Below are positions 13,391 to 26,660 of a stretch of DNA of 64,000 bases, piece after piece. The DNA comes from Flaccisagitta enflata (Eukaryota > Chaetognatha > Sagittoidea > Aphragmophora), in the NCBI GenBank assembly GCA_965153355.1, contig OZ231127.1:91760001-91824000 (forward strand). The letters run 5' to 3'. The first letter of the stretch is position 1; every line of letters starts with the position of its first letter. A program made the position numbers and the translations under genes. A model generated the notes under the pieces. That model was not told the DNA's origin. It searched no databases and saw only the letters and a program-made list of their open reading frames with translations.

Positions 13391-14181
13391 ATCGGTGACC
13401 ACGTAAAAGTTCTCATGAATCGTAAAAAGTCATGACCAGTAAAAATTCACGTGACCAGTAAAAAGTCACGTGACCAGTAAAAAGTCATGTGACCAGTAAA
13501 AAGTCAGGTGACCAGTAAAAAGTCATGTGAGTAAAAAGTCAGTTACCAAAACATGTACATAGTAACACATGTTTAGTGATAGTCATGTGACCAGTAAAAG
13601 GTAACATGACCAGTAAAAATTCATGTAACCAGTAAAAAGTTATGTGACCAGTAAAAAGTTATGTGTCAAAGAAAAAGTCATGTGACCCATAAAAAGCCAC
13701 ATGACCGGTAAAAAGTCATGTGACCCAAAAAAAGTCACACAACCAGTAAAAGTCGTGTGACCAATAAAAAGTTACATGACCAGTAAAAGTCGCATGATGA
13801 GTAAAAAGTCACATGACCAGTAAAAAGTCACATGACTAGTAAAAAGTTACATGACCAGTAAAAAGTCACATGGCTAGTAAAAACTCAGGTGACCCGTAAA
13901 TCATCACACAAAATAAAAAGTCACATGACCAGTAAAAAAGTCGCATGATGAGTAAAAAGTCAAATGACCAGTAAAAAGTCACATAACTAGTAAAAAGTCA
14001 CATGACCAGTAAAAAGTCACATGGCTAGTAAAAAGTCAGGTGACCCCTAAATCATCACACAACCAGTAAAAAGTCACCTGTTCAGCAAAAATTCATGTGA
14101 CCAGTAAAAAGTACATGCCAGTAAAAGTAGTAAACCAATCAAAGTTCACCAGAGTAAAAAGTTATGTGACCAGTAAAGATT
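13391..14181. repeat. 19-bp E-box minisatellite, unit copy 3
   Basis: Same repeat, but with irregular short deletions (for example around 13415-13440, 13530-13575 and 14110-14150) that break units. These could be real decay at the array edge or assembly errors. Confidence 0.85.
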
Positions 14182-14289
14182 TAGCTCATGCAGATTAGGA
14201 ATGCTTGGGGCAACTGGCTTTGAATCATGTGATTGGTCAAAGTCATGTGACTTCGGTCAAAGTCACGTGACTTCGGTCAAAGTCACGTG

Positions 14290-14580
14290 ACTTCGGTCGT
14301 TGATTCATTCTTCAAGTCAAAATCAAAGTCGTTTAAAATCATGAAATGTTAGAACAACTTTAATGTTTTATAACAAAAGACAGACAAATAGGAAGAGAGA
14401 GACAGAACAAAACAAAGACACTGTGCATGCACATACACCACGCAAATGGTCAAACAAAATGAACCATTGAGCCAACAAGTAACCCTAGGTTACAATATCT
14501 TTGCAGACGAGAGAGAGAGAGAGAGAGAAAGTGAAAAAGACACAAGGAGGGTGGGCGTGCAATCACATCACTACCTCACA

Positions 14581-14582
<2 letters not shown>
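14290..14582. other. Segment kept only in unit copy 3
   Basis: After the third TTCGGTCAAAGTCACGTGAC, copy 3 continues for about 290 bp of unique sequence (starting TTCGGTCGTTGATTCATTC, with a GA run near 14510-14527) before the AC run at 14583-14616. Copies 1 and 2 go straight from CACGTGAC to AC. Copy 3 is probably the older form and copies 1 and 2 share one deletion. Confidence 0.7.
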
Positions 14583-14619
<37 letters not shown>

Positions 14620-14751
14620 ACTAAAAAAGATACAGAATCAGAATCAAATTTAGCGAAGGCTTTGTAAGCGGAAGGACAGGAGAAAGACCGCGAGGAAATA
14701 AAACTATGAGAGAGACAGAGAAACAGAAATGAACTATGCGAGGGATTTGAT

Positions 14752-15006
14752 CATTGTGTATTGAGTGCAAATTGTCATACAACTTGGAATAGCGAAATTG
14801 ATTTACAAAAACGCGAATTTTCGATCGAGACATCGACCTTCTTCAGGCTAAGAAAGACTGAGAATGAGAGAAGGAGAAGAGACAGAGGGAAAGAGAGAGA
14901 GATGGAGAGGAAGAAGAAGAAGATGGATTGGCAAAAGGGAAGAAACTGATTGTAAATCAATTTCGCTATTCCAAGTTGAATGACAATTTGCACTCAATAC
15001 ACAATG
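14752..15006. mobile_element. Foldback with 57-bp inverted arms, copy 3
   Basis: Arms at about 14752-14808 and 14950-15006, same as in the other two units. Confidence 0.75.
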
Positions 15007-15321
15007 CCCGTTCTACAACAGTAACTTCCATTCCCAAAGGATTTGATCATTCTTCTTTAGCATGAGATTAGTATCTTGAAATCCATCAATTGTCAACTCT
15101 CCACCCTCTGGCTCTACCCTCTATACCCTCTACCCTCTACCCTCTTTCATCTTCCCTCTACCCTCTGGCCTCTACCCTCTTTCCTCTTCCCTCTTCCCTC
15201 TTCCCTCTACCCTCTCTATTCTCTCTACCCTCGCGTTACAGATTTGTAGCATCAATTTCAAAATGCTGAGTTTCGTTACGTTAAGTCGATTTGTGGCATT
15301 GACGGGTTGTGGAAAAATAAC

Positions 15322-15322
15322 G

Positions 15323-15402
<80 letters not shown>

Positions 15403-15404
15403 AA

Positions 15405-15435
<31 letters not shown>

Positions 15436-15680
15436 AACAGCAACAGCAGCAGCGACAACAGAAACAACAGCAACAACAACAACAACAACAGCAACCAACA
15501 ACAACAACAACAACAGCGATGGCACAGCGGCAACAGCAGCAACAGCAACAGCAACAACAGCATAACAGCAACAGCAGCAACAGCAGCACAGCAGCAACAG
15601 CGACAACGAACGACAACGACAACGACAAAGACAGATGACCAAACAACAAGAACCACAACAACAACAACAACAACAACAGC

Positions 15681-15717
<37 letters not shown>

Positions 15718-15718
15718 C
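15322..15718. repeat. CAA/CGACAA/CAG tract at array edge
   Basis: CAA broken by CGACAA and CAG blocks. It is the longest such tract of the three units and marks the end of homology with copies 1 and 2. Unique DNA begins at CGATCATTCTCGTATC (15719). Confidence 0.9.
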
Positions 15719-15910
15719 GATCATTCTCGTATCTAAAATCCAATTCCGCGGTGTGTCTGTCCACCATCTGGTGGTTGGTCTTTGGTTACGCAAAAACGCA
15801 AACGAAGAAACCATTTAGAATTTAGAGAAAGATTTAGAAATTTTAATAAGAGTTTTAAAAGTTTCAAAAATCTCTTAGATATTAATTAAGAATTTGGTTT
15901 CTCGCCGACG

Positions 15911-16111
15911 CGAACGTCTGTGGTACGTCTTTAATCAACCATTGGAACAATTGAACTTTCCTAAGAAACTCAATAGACAAATTTGGGCAAATCTGAGAAT
16001 TTAACATTTAAACGTCTGTGGTACGTCTTTAATCAACTATTGGAACAATTGAACTTACCTAAGAAAGTCAATAGACAAATATGGGCAAATCTGAGAATTT
16101 AGCATTTAAAT
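15911..16111. repeat. ~100-bp tandem duplication
   Basis: The block starting AACGTCTGTGGTACGTCTTT at 15911 recurs at about 16011 with a few substitutions. The rest of 15721-16930 is AT-rich unique DNA with an ATT run at 16555-16605 and a short CACACGCGCACGCG stretch near 16800-16820. I see no gene. Confidence 0.85.
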
Positions 16112-16929
16112 GCATCCGGCGCTTTGCTTTCAAGTTCTTAATCCAATTTGTATACTTTATTTGATCTCATAAGTCAAAACTGTGTTGGTGAAGTCGATGG
16201 TCTGATGGTAGAGACAGATGTAGGCAGTGGTTATTCCATTCCGTATCGCGCATTCTAACAGACCGGACGAAATAATCCACTTAAAAACTAAGAGCCTCAT
16301 CTAGAACAAAGCCATTTATAAATATTCTTTTATAATTTTGAATTTTATCAAAAATAGGTGGTTAATACGGACAACAAGGACGTATATGATCCCCCCCAGT
16401 CGCGGACAGGTGAACAGCAGCGGAATAGCAAGACGCTCACATTTTGTATTGGATACCAAAAGGACCAACTGACCAACTGGCCAACACAGCAAGTTCTAGA
16501 GTTGCATGTCCGCGACTTGAAAGATTACCTGATAATTTTATCAATTATTTATTATTAATTATTAATTATTATTATTATTATTAATTATTATTAATTATTT
16601 ATTAATCTCAATGTAGATCTGAACTTAAATGACATTTTTTTGTTAGATAAATGATAATAAAAAAGGAATTTAGTTCACCCAAAAATACAGAGACTTCGTC
16701 CAGATGGCGGGATCCAAAGTACATGTGCACGTGCGCCTTGGCCATTCGCCAGAAATTGCCACCAAATACACGCGTTTGCACGCACTGTACACGCATTTCC
16801 TACACACACGCGCACGCGTGCACTCAGCCAGCGTAGGTCGTAACTCCGTCAAACTCCGTCAAACGTTTAACGGGGAAATAAATGACGTAACTTTTGGAAT
16901 GGCCGCTCCAACAAAATCCACCTCCATTT

Positions 16930-16934
<5 letters not shown>

Positions 16935-16989
<55 letters not shown>
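16935..16989. repeat. (GA)n tract
   Basis: GA run that degrades into GAGAGAAGAGAG up to about 17045. Confidence 0.9.
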
Positions 16990-16994
<5 letters not shown>

Positions 16995-17084
16995 GAGAGA
17001 AGATAGAAGAGAGGAAAGAGAAGAGAGAGAGAGACGAGACAGAGAGTTAGTGTGTTGCCAGCATTTCATAGGTGATGGTTAGCA

Positions 17085-17610
17085 GGGCATCTGCTCCAGA
17101 AGAGGGAGTGATGCCACCTGTAAATACAGGGGACTTTTCATTTGTTTGTTTGTTGAAGCTGGAATTTAAGCCTCAAGGCTGAAATTTAAGCCTTGAGACT
17201 GGGATTTAAGCCTTGAGGCAGGGATCAAAGCCTTGAGGATAGGGCTCCAGCCTCCATGCTGAGATTTGAGACTCGAGGCTGAAATTGAGCCTCAAGGCTG
17301 GGATTTAAGCCTCAAGGCTGGGATTTTAGCTGGAATTTGAGCCTCAAGGCTGGGATTTGAGCCTGGAGGCTGAGAATTGATCACTTTGGGATCTTAGCCT
17401 TAGAATGATATTTTAGCTTTAAGAGCTGAATTGAAGCCCAGGCTGGGGATTAAACGCCAGAGTAGCCTGGAATTTGAGCCTGGAGGCTGGGATTAGCCAG
17501 GCTGAGATTTGGGCCCAGGCCCAGGGGGGCAGCGGAGGCCAACAAACCTTCAGGAAGGGGAAGCGCCCTGTGTTCTGGGACATCGTCCCTAAGGCCACTG
17601 CTCAAGGATA
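17085..17610 (+). mobile_element. Family B element with ~20-bp minisatellite (diverged)
   Basis: Begins with GTTAGCAGGGCATCTGCTCC and TACAGGGGACTTTTC. The body is a degenerate tandem repeat of roughly CTCAAGGCTGGGATTTAAGC. The end, CCCTGTGTTCTGGGACATCGTCCCTAAGGCCACTGCTC, matches the hairpin-side end of family B elements at 39388-39897 and 53558-54118. Confidence 0.6.
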
Positions 17611-17681
17611 AAGACAAGAGGGGCTGAAATCCAATGATTGTTGGATAACCAGAAGACCAACCAGTAATTATCGCCGTCTAA

Positions 17682-17925
17682 GGGCGTGTTTCTAGTAAAG
17701 ATGAAAAACGCGTTTGTTCCCGAGAGACGCGAAAACAGTGTGAACACATATTCAAGAATTTCAACTGTCCCACGAGGGAGTGAGCGAAGTGAGTGAGCGA
17801 GCCCGTGAACGGAGCGAGCAAGCGAAGCAAGCGTAGCGCTGCGGAATGAGTGAGCGGAGCGAGCGGTGCGAGCAAACGAACAAAGCGAGCCGAGTGGCCG
17901 GTTCAAAACGCGACTAGAAACGCCC
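17682..17925. mobile_element. MITE with 5-bp TSD and GAGCGA-rich interior
   Basis: Ends GGGCGTGTTTCTAGT and ACTAGAAACGCCC are inverted repeats differing by one indel. They are flanked by direct repeats TCTAA at 17677-17681 and 17926-17930, a 5-bp target duplication. The interior has a second inner pair of ACGCG blocks and a GAGCGA/GAGTGA array (17778-17893). Related copies are at 55921-56177, 4302-4399 and 51478-51541. No coding capacity; the superfamily is not identified. Confidence 0.75.
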
Positions 17926-18341
17926 TCTAAGTTGTATATTAAAAGGGATAAAACATCTCCCTTCTCCAACTTGATGTCTGTATATCGATGCATTAAATGT
18001 AAAGAGAGATGCACCATGATAGGAATAGACAATAACTCTCCTTTTCTCTTCCTCCAAGGAATGATTTGTGTACCCAGGAAGAAGCTTCTTAAGGATTATA
18101 CGATGGCAGATGACTAATAATATGCATCTTTCCTCGTGGAACGAATAAAGACGGACGAATGTAGGATTACATTGGATTACGACCCATGTGCATCATTTCT
18201 TACGTCAATGTACACGGACGGACGAACGAACCACCACCAGGCCGTACCTTGAGTAGAAGAATCGATACTCTGTTTTGGAAACTTGGTAAAATTCAGTGTT
18301 GTCCAGTTTAACCGCGTTTTTCAGTGTCTCATTGCAGGCTC

Positions 18342-18512
18342 TTTGTCGCGTGCAACATGACTCTACACCCCGCTTTGTCCGTCCGTCCATCCGTCTCCTT
18401 CCCATTTTTGCGGTCTTTGGCCTCACTACCCCTGCCCACATACTTAATTGACCTCAAATACGGCCCCTGCCCGCCGGCACGCGACTGGGTTAGCCGTGTC
18501 TCCGGTCTTGTT
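18342..18512 (-). mobile_element. Family A element, subfamily 1, decayed hairpin
   Basis: TTTGTCGCGTGCAACATGACTCTACACCCC is a mutated hairpin end. A short GTCC run, CTCACTACCCCTGCCCACAT, the GGCACGCGACTGGGTTAGCC subterminal block and CCGGTCTTGTT follow. Confidence 0.75.
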
Positions 18513-18537
18513 ATCGGTCACGCCACTGAATACATTA

Positions 18538-18703
18538 CAGTAAAACTCCGCTCTAACGGATCCGCTTTTAACGAAATTCAGCCTTTAACAGACACAGATT
18601 CTTAGTCCCTTCAAACTATTTTCATTCATTTCTATGCTGGCAATAAGAGAATTCCGCCAATAACAAATAAAAATTGTGGGTCCGTTGGAGCGGGATTCAA
18701 CTG
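18538..18703. mobile_element. pogo/Tigger-like MITE
   Basis: Ends CAGTAAAACTCCGCTCTAACGG and, inverted, CCGTTGGAGCGGGATTCAACTG, about 166 bp apart, with TA before the left end. Three similar elements occur at 25882-26053, 57208-57386 and 62745-62904. The end sequence and TA target fit the pogo/Tigger branch of Tc1/mariner. Non-coding. Confidence 0.7.
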
Positions 18704-18811
18704 CACTTTGTTTGTCCGTCCGTTCGTTTATCCATTTAGCCGTAACAGTACTGCCCATGCTCAACCGTCTGGGGTGCCATGTATTCCGTCTTGCTTCCAT
18801 GGACTGGCTAA

Positions 18812-18901
<90 letters not shown>
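18812..18901. repeat. (TC)n tract
   Basis: About 90 bp of TC. A short (GA)n follows at 19120-19156. Confidence 0.93.
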
Positions 18902-18906
<5 letters not shown>

Positions 18907-19120
18907 CCGGCCATTGTCCGCAGGCGACTGTCCGCGTCAGACGATAGTCCGTGTGACCATCGTTCGATTTCATTTTTACTCACACACAAAGGGACGGACA
19001 CCATGGACAGGATATCATCGTCTCCTCTGAGCTCATATTTTTGAGCTAATTTGCATATGAAAAGCCACAAACCCGTGAAAAGTGAGAGCGTTTTACAGGA
19101 AGAGCAAAAAGAGAGGAAGG

Positions 19121-19157
<37 letters not shown>

Positions 19158-19295
19158 ACGTAAGAAAGAAAGCACGTTGTCGTCGTTTTCGATGTGACCG
19201 TTTTGTTGTTGTCGTTGTTATCTGTCCATGCCGAGGTCACCTCTCCTCTTTTCTATTTCCATCGTGAAATTCAGGCGAGCTGCCGCCGCCACCGC

Positions 19296-20345
19296 TGGCA
19301 CATCCACCCCCACCACCACCACCCCCACCACCACCACCACCACCACCACCACCACCACCACCACCACCACCACCACCACCACTGCAACCAGCATCGCTAC
19401 CACCACCGCCACCACCGCCTTCATTGCTGCCACCACTCCTCCCACCTCCACGATCACCGCCATCCCCGCCATCACTACCTCCACCAACACCATTAGCTCC
19501 ACCACCATCGCCACCACCACCACCACCACCACCACCACCACCACCACCACCATTCGCACCACCACCACCACCCCAACCACCCCCACCACCACCACCACCA
19601 CCACCACAACCACCACCACCACCACCAACACCACCACCACCACCACCACCACTGCAACCAGCATCGCTACCACCACCGCCACCACCGCCTTCATTGCTGC
19701 CACCACTCCTCCCACCTCCACGACCACCGCCATCCCCGCCATCACTACCTCCACCACCACCATTAGCTCCACCACTATCGCCACCACCACCACCACCACC
19801 ACCACCACCACCTTTCCATTCGCACAACCGCACCACCCAACCACACATTGCCACCACCAATGTGCCTACCACCACCACCACACTGCTACCACCACTGCCA
19901 CCACCACCACCACTGCCACCACACCACCACCACCACCACCACCACCACCCGCCTGCACCACACTGCTGTGCACACCACCACCACCACCACCACCACCACA
20001 CCACCACCACCACCACCACCACCTGCCACCATACCACCACACCACCTGCACCACACCACCATGTCACCACCACCCACCACCACCACCACCACCACCACCA
20101 CCACCACCACCACCACACCACCACCACCACCACCACCACCACCACCACCACAATGTACCACCAACACCACCATTGCACCACCACCACCACCACCACACAC
20201 CACCACTGTGCCACACACACACCACCACCACCACACCACCACCACCACCCCACCACCACCACCACCACCACCACCACCACCACCACCACCACCACCCACC
20301 ACCACCACCACCACCACCACCACACCACCAACACCACCGACAATA
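19296..20345. repeat. ~1-kb (CCA/CAC)n tract with internal 270-bp duplication
   Basis: CCA triplets dominate. A ~120-bp less regular block (CTGCAACCAGCATCGCTACC and following) occurs at about 19381 and again at 19651, so 19381-19650 is duplicated in tandem. Read as protein it gives poly-Thr, poly-His, poly-Pro, or on the minus strand poly-Gly, poly-Val, poly-Trp. All six frames are long and none has a credible start, so I do not call a gene. Confidence 0.85.
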
Positions 20346-20438
20346 TAATACACACCTGTGCCTACCACACCACCAACATGCAGTTTTATACAGCTCATTT
20401 TGGACTTTCTTTCTCATGACATGTGCAACAGAGAGAGT

Positions 20439-20440
<2 letters not shown>

Positions 20441-20497
<57 letters not shown>
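20441..20497. repeat. (GA)n tract
   Basis: GA run between the CCA tract and about 240 bp of unique DNA. Confidence 0.92.
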
Positions 20498-20500
<3 letters not shown>

Positions 20501-20754
20501 AGGGATGATTCACTGTAATTGTAGGGCAAAACGATTCTTCAAATGTCATGTGCGTGCGCGGTTTTGGTTTGGTTTGGTTTTGGTTCGGACAAAATGGAAC
20601 CAGTATCAATGACAACAACAAAAATGACCTTGAATGACAACAACAACAACAACAACCAAAAAGACAGCCGAAGGGTGGATCCTCATTTCTCTCTCTCAAG
20701 CTCAATTTTGGAACAAGTGGACAGCAAAAGCATAACAAGAATAACAACTACAAC

Positions 20755-21401
<647 letters not shown>

Positions 21402-21774
21402 ATCCGTCACAGGCAAAGTAAAAATTCATTTCTCCGATACGACCAGATGGTCAAAGCCCTTTAATACTATCGGAAAGGATGAATGTTTCTTTTCTATCTC
21501 GTCCTTATCGTGTCATGGTTCCTCTTCTTCCTCCTCCTCTTCCTTCTCTTCCTCCTCTCCCTCTTCCTCCTCCTCGGTCCTCTCATTCTCTTCATTATTC
21601 TTCCTCTCCGTTTTCACTTTTCCCATCCACCCCTGCACCGAGTTTGCTTTTCCTTCTGGTACTTTGAACAAAAGTCAACGACATCAAGCACTGGGTTTAT
21701 ATCATTTTTAGTCCGTCAGTCCATCCATTGGTTGGATGGGTTTGGGCCCACCTGCACGCGACTTGTTTGCAGTT

Positions 21775-22003
21775 GGGAAGAAAGGAAGAAAGGAAGAAAA
21801 ATAGATAGATAGATAACAAGAAAGAATTTGATTAGTGAAAGAAAAAAAAAGGTGAAAAGAAAAAATGAGAAAAAAGAGAAAAAGAGAAAAAGAAAAAAAG
21901 AGAAAAAGAGAAAAAGAGAAAAAGAGAAAAAGAGAAAAAGAGAAATAAAATAAATAGAAAAGTAAAAAAAGTGGAAAGACAGAAAGAAAGAAAGAAAGAA
22001 AGG

Positions 22004-22046
<43 letters not shown>

Positions 22047-22049
22047 AAA

Positions 22050-22083
<34 letters not shown>

Positions 22084-22293
22084 AACAAAACAAAGAAGGG
22101 AAGAACGAAAAAAAGAAAGAACAGGTGGGAAGAAAAAAGAAAAATAGATAACAAGAATGAATTTGAATAGTGAAGGAAAGAAAGAAAGAAAAAAAAAGAG
22201 AAAAAGAGAAAAAAAGAGAAAAAGAGAAAAAGAGAAAAAGAGAAAAAGAGAAAAAGAGAAAAAGAGAAAAAGAGAAAAAGAGAAAAGAAAGAA

Positions 22294-22353
<60 letters not shown>

Positions 22354-22663
22354 AAAAAAGAAAGAAAGAAAGAAAGAAAGAGTGGAAGAACGAAAAAAAG
22401 AAAGACCAGGTGGGAAGAAAGAAAGAAAAATAGATAACAAGAAAGAATTTGAATAGTGAAGGAAAGAAAGAAAGAAAAAAAAGAGAAAAAGAGAAAAAGA
22501 GAAAAAAAGAAAAAGAGAAAAAGAGAAAAAGAGAAAAAGAAAGAGAAAAGAAAGAGAAAAGAAATAAAAATAAAAGAAGAAAAGTAGAAGATAGAAGAAA
22601 AAGAAAAGAAAAAAAAGAAAGAAAGAAGAAAGAAAGAAAGAAGAAAGAAAAAGAAAGAAGGAA

Positions 22664-22726
<63 letters not shown>

Positions 22727-22729
22727 GAG

Positions 22730-22780
<51 letters not shown>

Positions 22781-22840
22781 ATGAAAGAATGAAAGAATGA
22801 AAGATAGAAAGAAGGAAAGAAGGGAAGTAGTTAGCAAAAT
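21775..22840. repeat. ~1-kb polypurine (GAAA/GAAAAA)n block with higher-order repeat
   Basis: Almost pure A/G on the plus strand for about 1 kb. A marker, GGGAAGAAA..ATAGATAACAAGAA, followed by TTTGAATAGTGAAGG, recurs near 21775, 22127 and 22406, so 300-350-bp units were themselves duplicated. A GCAAGCAAGCAA run lies at about 22005-22045. Confidence 0.88.
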
Positions 22841-23034
22841 AACGAATAGAACTCTTCCAAACAGTTCATGGAACCATTCCATCCCCCCCCCCCTCCCTCC
22901 TCTTCCCCTCCACCTCTCTTTTTTGAACGGATTAAGATCGGTTGTGGTCAGTTTTCTGAAATTGTATTCACGTGACCAACCAACAGTAATGACGGTGAAT
23001 GAAAAGAAGCGAGAGAACGTGGGGAGAGAGAGAG

Positions 23035-23125
23035 GGGGTAGTTAAAGGAGCGGGGGGTTGAAAAATAGGGGGGCGAGGGGATGAGGAGGGGGAGGAGGAG
23101 GGGGAGGAGGAGGAGGAGGAGGAGG
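23035..23125 (+). repeat. G-rich tract
   Basis: Runs of 3-6 G spaced by 1-8 bases (GGGG, GGGGGG, GGGGG and GGAGGAGG) on the plus strand, compatible with G-quadruplex folding. A (GA)n at 23285-23345 follows after unique sequence. Confidence 0.6.
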
Positions 23126-23282
23126 AAGGAGAAAAGGAAAAGCCAGTGAGTGCCACATGGCATTTAATTGTGGTTAGTTGGTCCTTGGCATCTTTCTCAT
23201 TCAGTTTCACTCTCTCCAGTGGGAATAACGCGGACGCGGGCGTCCACAGAAGAGAGCGAGAGGCATGCAAGGGGCTGCTAAA

Positions 23283-23345
<63 letters not shown>

Positions 23346-23433
23346 CAAGCAGTTACACCTGTACACGTATTTTTGTCAAAGGAAAGCCAGAATTAAAAAC
23401 ATAAAAAGCACACTTCTAGTCAATCTAGTGTGA

Positions 23434-24155
23434 AGAAATTTTCACGGAAGCAGGCCAAGAATATGAGTTGAATTCAATGCAAAATTAATCGAACTGGGCC
23501 AATTGGAAGTGTCCATTTCATGCTTTTAATGCTCGTTATTTTTTGACACTAATATGTGTTAACAGACACAGACAGTCACAGAAAGACAAAGAAAGACACA
23601 GCCAGAAATAGACAGACATATTTTTATTGCTATAAGAGGAAGAAAATCATGGATATAAAAACGCGATGCAGGTAAATCGCGGGGAGGAAAAATCAAAGGC
23701 AGGGGGAATCAAACCGACGTGAAGAAATTTTCACGGAAGCAGGCCAAGAATATGAGTTGAATTCAATGCAAAATTAATCTGGGCCAATTGGAAGTGTCCA
23801 TTTCATGCTTTTAATGCTCGCCATTTTTTGACAATAATATGCGTTGATAGACACAGACAGTCACAGAAAGACACAGACAGACACAGCCAGAAACAGACTG
23901 ACACAGACAGATAAAGACAGGCATAGACAGACACAGACAGACACAGACAGACACAGACAGACACAGACAGACACAGACAGACACAGACAGAAAGAGACAG
24001 ACACAGACAGAAACAGAAAGACACAAAGAGACACAGAGAGACACAGACAGACACAGACAGACACAGACAGACACAGACACAGACAGACACAGACAGACAC
24101 AGACAGACACAGACAGACACAGACAAACACAGACAGACACAGACAGGCTGAAGGA
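23434..24155. repeat. Direct duplication feeding an ACAGAC array
   Basis: About 150 bp beginning GAAGAAATTTTCACGGAAGC occurs at 23434 and again at 23720, each followed by ACACAGACAGTCACAGAAAG. The second copy expands into about 280 bp of CACAGACAGA repeats (23850-24150). Confidence 0.85.
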
Positions 24156-24351
24156 TAGACGGACGGTGGAACAAACGGACAGATCGACATACACTTACTG
24201 TAGAATGATGGAAAGAACAACAAATTGACGCGCAGAAACAATGAGGAAGAGTGCCAGATAGTTGTGAAGAGTCCGGATCAAACTCCAGTGAGCTCCTCAT
24301 CATAGTTACGACTCTATAGTATTGTGACTGATGTTGTCCAACTCTCATAGT

Positions 24352-24520
24352 GAATAGTGTTAAATTGTATTTTACTTACTAGTTTTTATGATTTGGTACT
24401 GTCAAAAGTTATTTTTTCCCCAAATTGTCTTTTTTTTTTCTCTTTTTTCCCTCTTTGATTTCCTTCCCCATCTCCAGACCCTTTGATTCCCCCCCCCCCC
24501 ACCGGGGGGGGGAACTCAAA
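24352..24520. repeat. Dispersed repeat family D, copy 1
   Basis: AT-rich sequence with TTTGGTACTGTCAAAAGTT, then TTTTTTTCCC, CTTCCCCATCTCCAGACCC and a C-run/G-run junction CCCCACCGGGGGGGG. The same order is found at 63130-63295. Nature unknown. Confidence 0.55.
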
Positions 24521-24660
24521 TATATACAGGCCTGGAAGACAGAGATAGACAAAACTATCAACGACAGATTGACCAAATGGACGTCACCTTATTAACTCTA
24601 GTCATAGTACGAAAGAACGAAGAGAAACATGCAATTTAGCTTTTGCAGAAAAGTTGTCTC

Positions 24661-24827
<167 letters not shown>

Positions 24828-25054
24828 CTGTTGCATTCTTAAACTGTCTTACTTTCGTTGTTTTAGGAGATGTTAAAAGAACACAACAAATATAACCTCA
24901 CCCCGGACACCCACCCAGTTGCTTAGTGCTCACTCCCTTATTGCAGAGGATGGAGGGAACAATGCAATTTCGCCTTAGAGGTCATTGGTAACTGATGCCT
25001 CTCCATAAAATAAATACACTAATGTTTCAGTTGAGTGTTGTTTAGTAGTAAAGC

Positions 25055-25120
25055 AAAATTGGTCAACGGACGGACTAACGGACGGGCAGACCCTCTTATA
25101 GAGATGCAAGCACGCATCTA
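25055..25120 (+). mobile_element. Family A fragment, subfamily 2 (hairpin end)
   Basis: GGACGGACTAACGGACGGGC, then ACCCTCTTATAG and the hairpin AGATGCAAGCACGCATCT (25102-25119). The stem is AGATGC/GCATCT. The rest of the element is missing. A purine-rich stretch at 25230-25340 follows in otherwise unique DNA. Confidence 0.65.
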
Positions 25121-25881
25121 GTATAAAAAAATCCATTAACAACACAACTAAACCAGAACAGGAAACAACTTCATTTCGTTTTACAAGACATCAACTTCTT
25201 GTGGGCTGCCGCGCCCAAAAAATGAGACAAGAAGGAATAAAGAAAAAGAGGGAAGAAGAGGGTAAACGAGGAGAAGAAGAAGATAATAGAGGAAGAGAAA
25301 GAGGAGGAAGAGGAGGAGGAAGAGGAAATGAGGGAGTAAAAAGAAGTGAGATGACCGATATCCGCTTTGACCCGAAAAGAAGAAGCGAATTTGTTTAGAA
25401 AGCAAATCGTGACTAAATAAACTCTGACACAACTTTTTCCTTTTTCAAAAAAAGGATTATAAAAAATGAGGGAGATGAGAAACTAAAGACGGATGCGTGT
25501 GTGTGGAGGGAGAGTGAGAGTTGAAAGAGAGAGAAAGACAGTGTCACAGAGACAGACCGAGGCGGACAGAGACAGTGTTAATAAGAGAAAGACTGAGATC
25601 GACAGAGACCGACAGAGGGGAGAGAGATAGACAGGGTTACAGGTTCACAAGAGAAAGACAGAGAGAGACAGAGACAGACAGAGAAAGATAGGTGAATAAA
25701 CAGACAGATATCGAGTAGGATTGACAGATAGCAAAAAGAAGCACAAATAAGACACCCATACAGTTTTGAAATACAGACACACAACAAAGACAAGTATTCA
25801 CGAAAGGTATGACGGAGCGTGACATGGAATTGGTTGATTTGGCAAAGATGAACACAAAATCGTTGTACCAATTCTTCAGTA

Positions 25882-26053
25882 CAGTCGAACTCCGCAGTAG
25901 TCAACGGACTATCACAATTCACCAGTCATAGGTGGAGTATCATCATTGCCAATATACAAAATTAGAAGAATTACATTGAAAAGAGGAAGATTTGTTTTTC
26001 TGTTATCACTGGATGTCTGCTACTGTTGGATCCGTTATTTCGAGATGTAACTG
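25882..26053. mobile_element. pogo/Tigger-like MITE
   Basis: Left end CAGTCGAACTCCGCAGTAGT, right end GTTATTTCGAGATGTAACTG, with TA on both sides (25880-25881 and 26054-26055). The interior is non-coding. Confidence 0.75.
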
Positions 26054-26353
26054 TACATAATTAGAATGAATTTCTGTACTCCTTTTATGGAAGCATTTAA
26101 GAGCATATAAGAATCTGTAGAAATCAGATGGAAAAATTGAAAACATTTGAGCATTTTTTTAGCGTGGGAAAAGCATGTGAGCATTCGAATGAGCAAGGGA
26201 AAGCGTGTGAGCATTTGTATGATTAACCGGAATATAGGATGGGCAAAGCATGTGAGCATAAAGAATATAGGAATATAGATATACGTGGCACGCAGCCACG
26301 CAGGGTTTGAATGATTCTTTTTGATGGGTCTAAAAAAATTGCATATCTGTCCT

Positions 26354-26659
<306 letters not shown>

Positions 26660-26660
<1 letters not shown>

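Noticed and set aside
19228-20508. Long open frames (up to 426 codons) rich in Thr/His/Pro, and on the other strand Gly/Val/Trp
   Set aside because: All frames of a CCA repeat stay open; no start context, domain or splice support.
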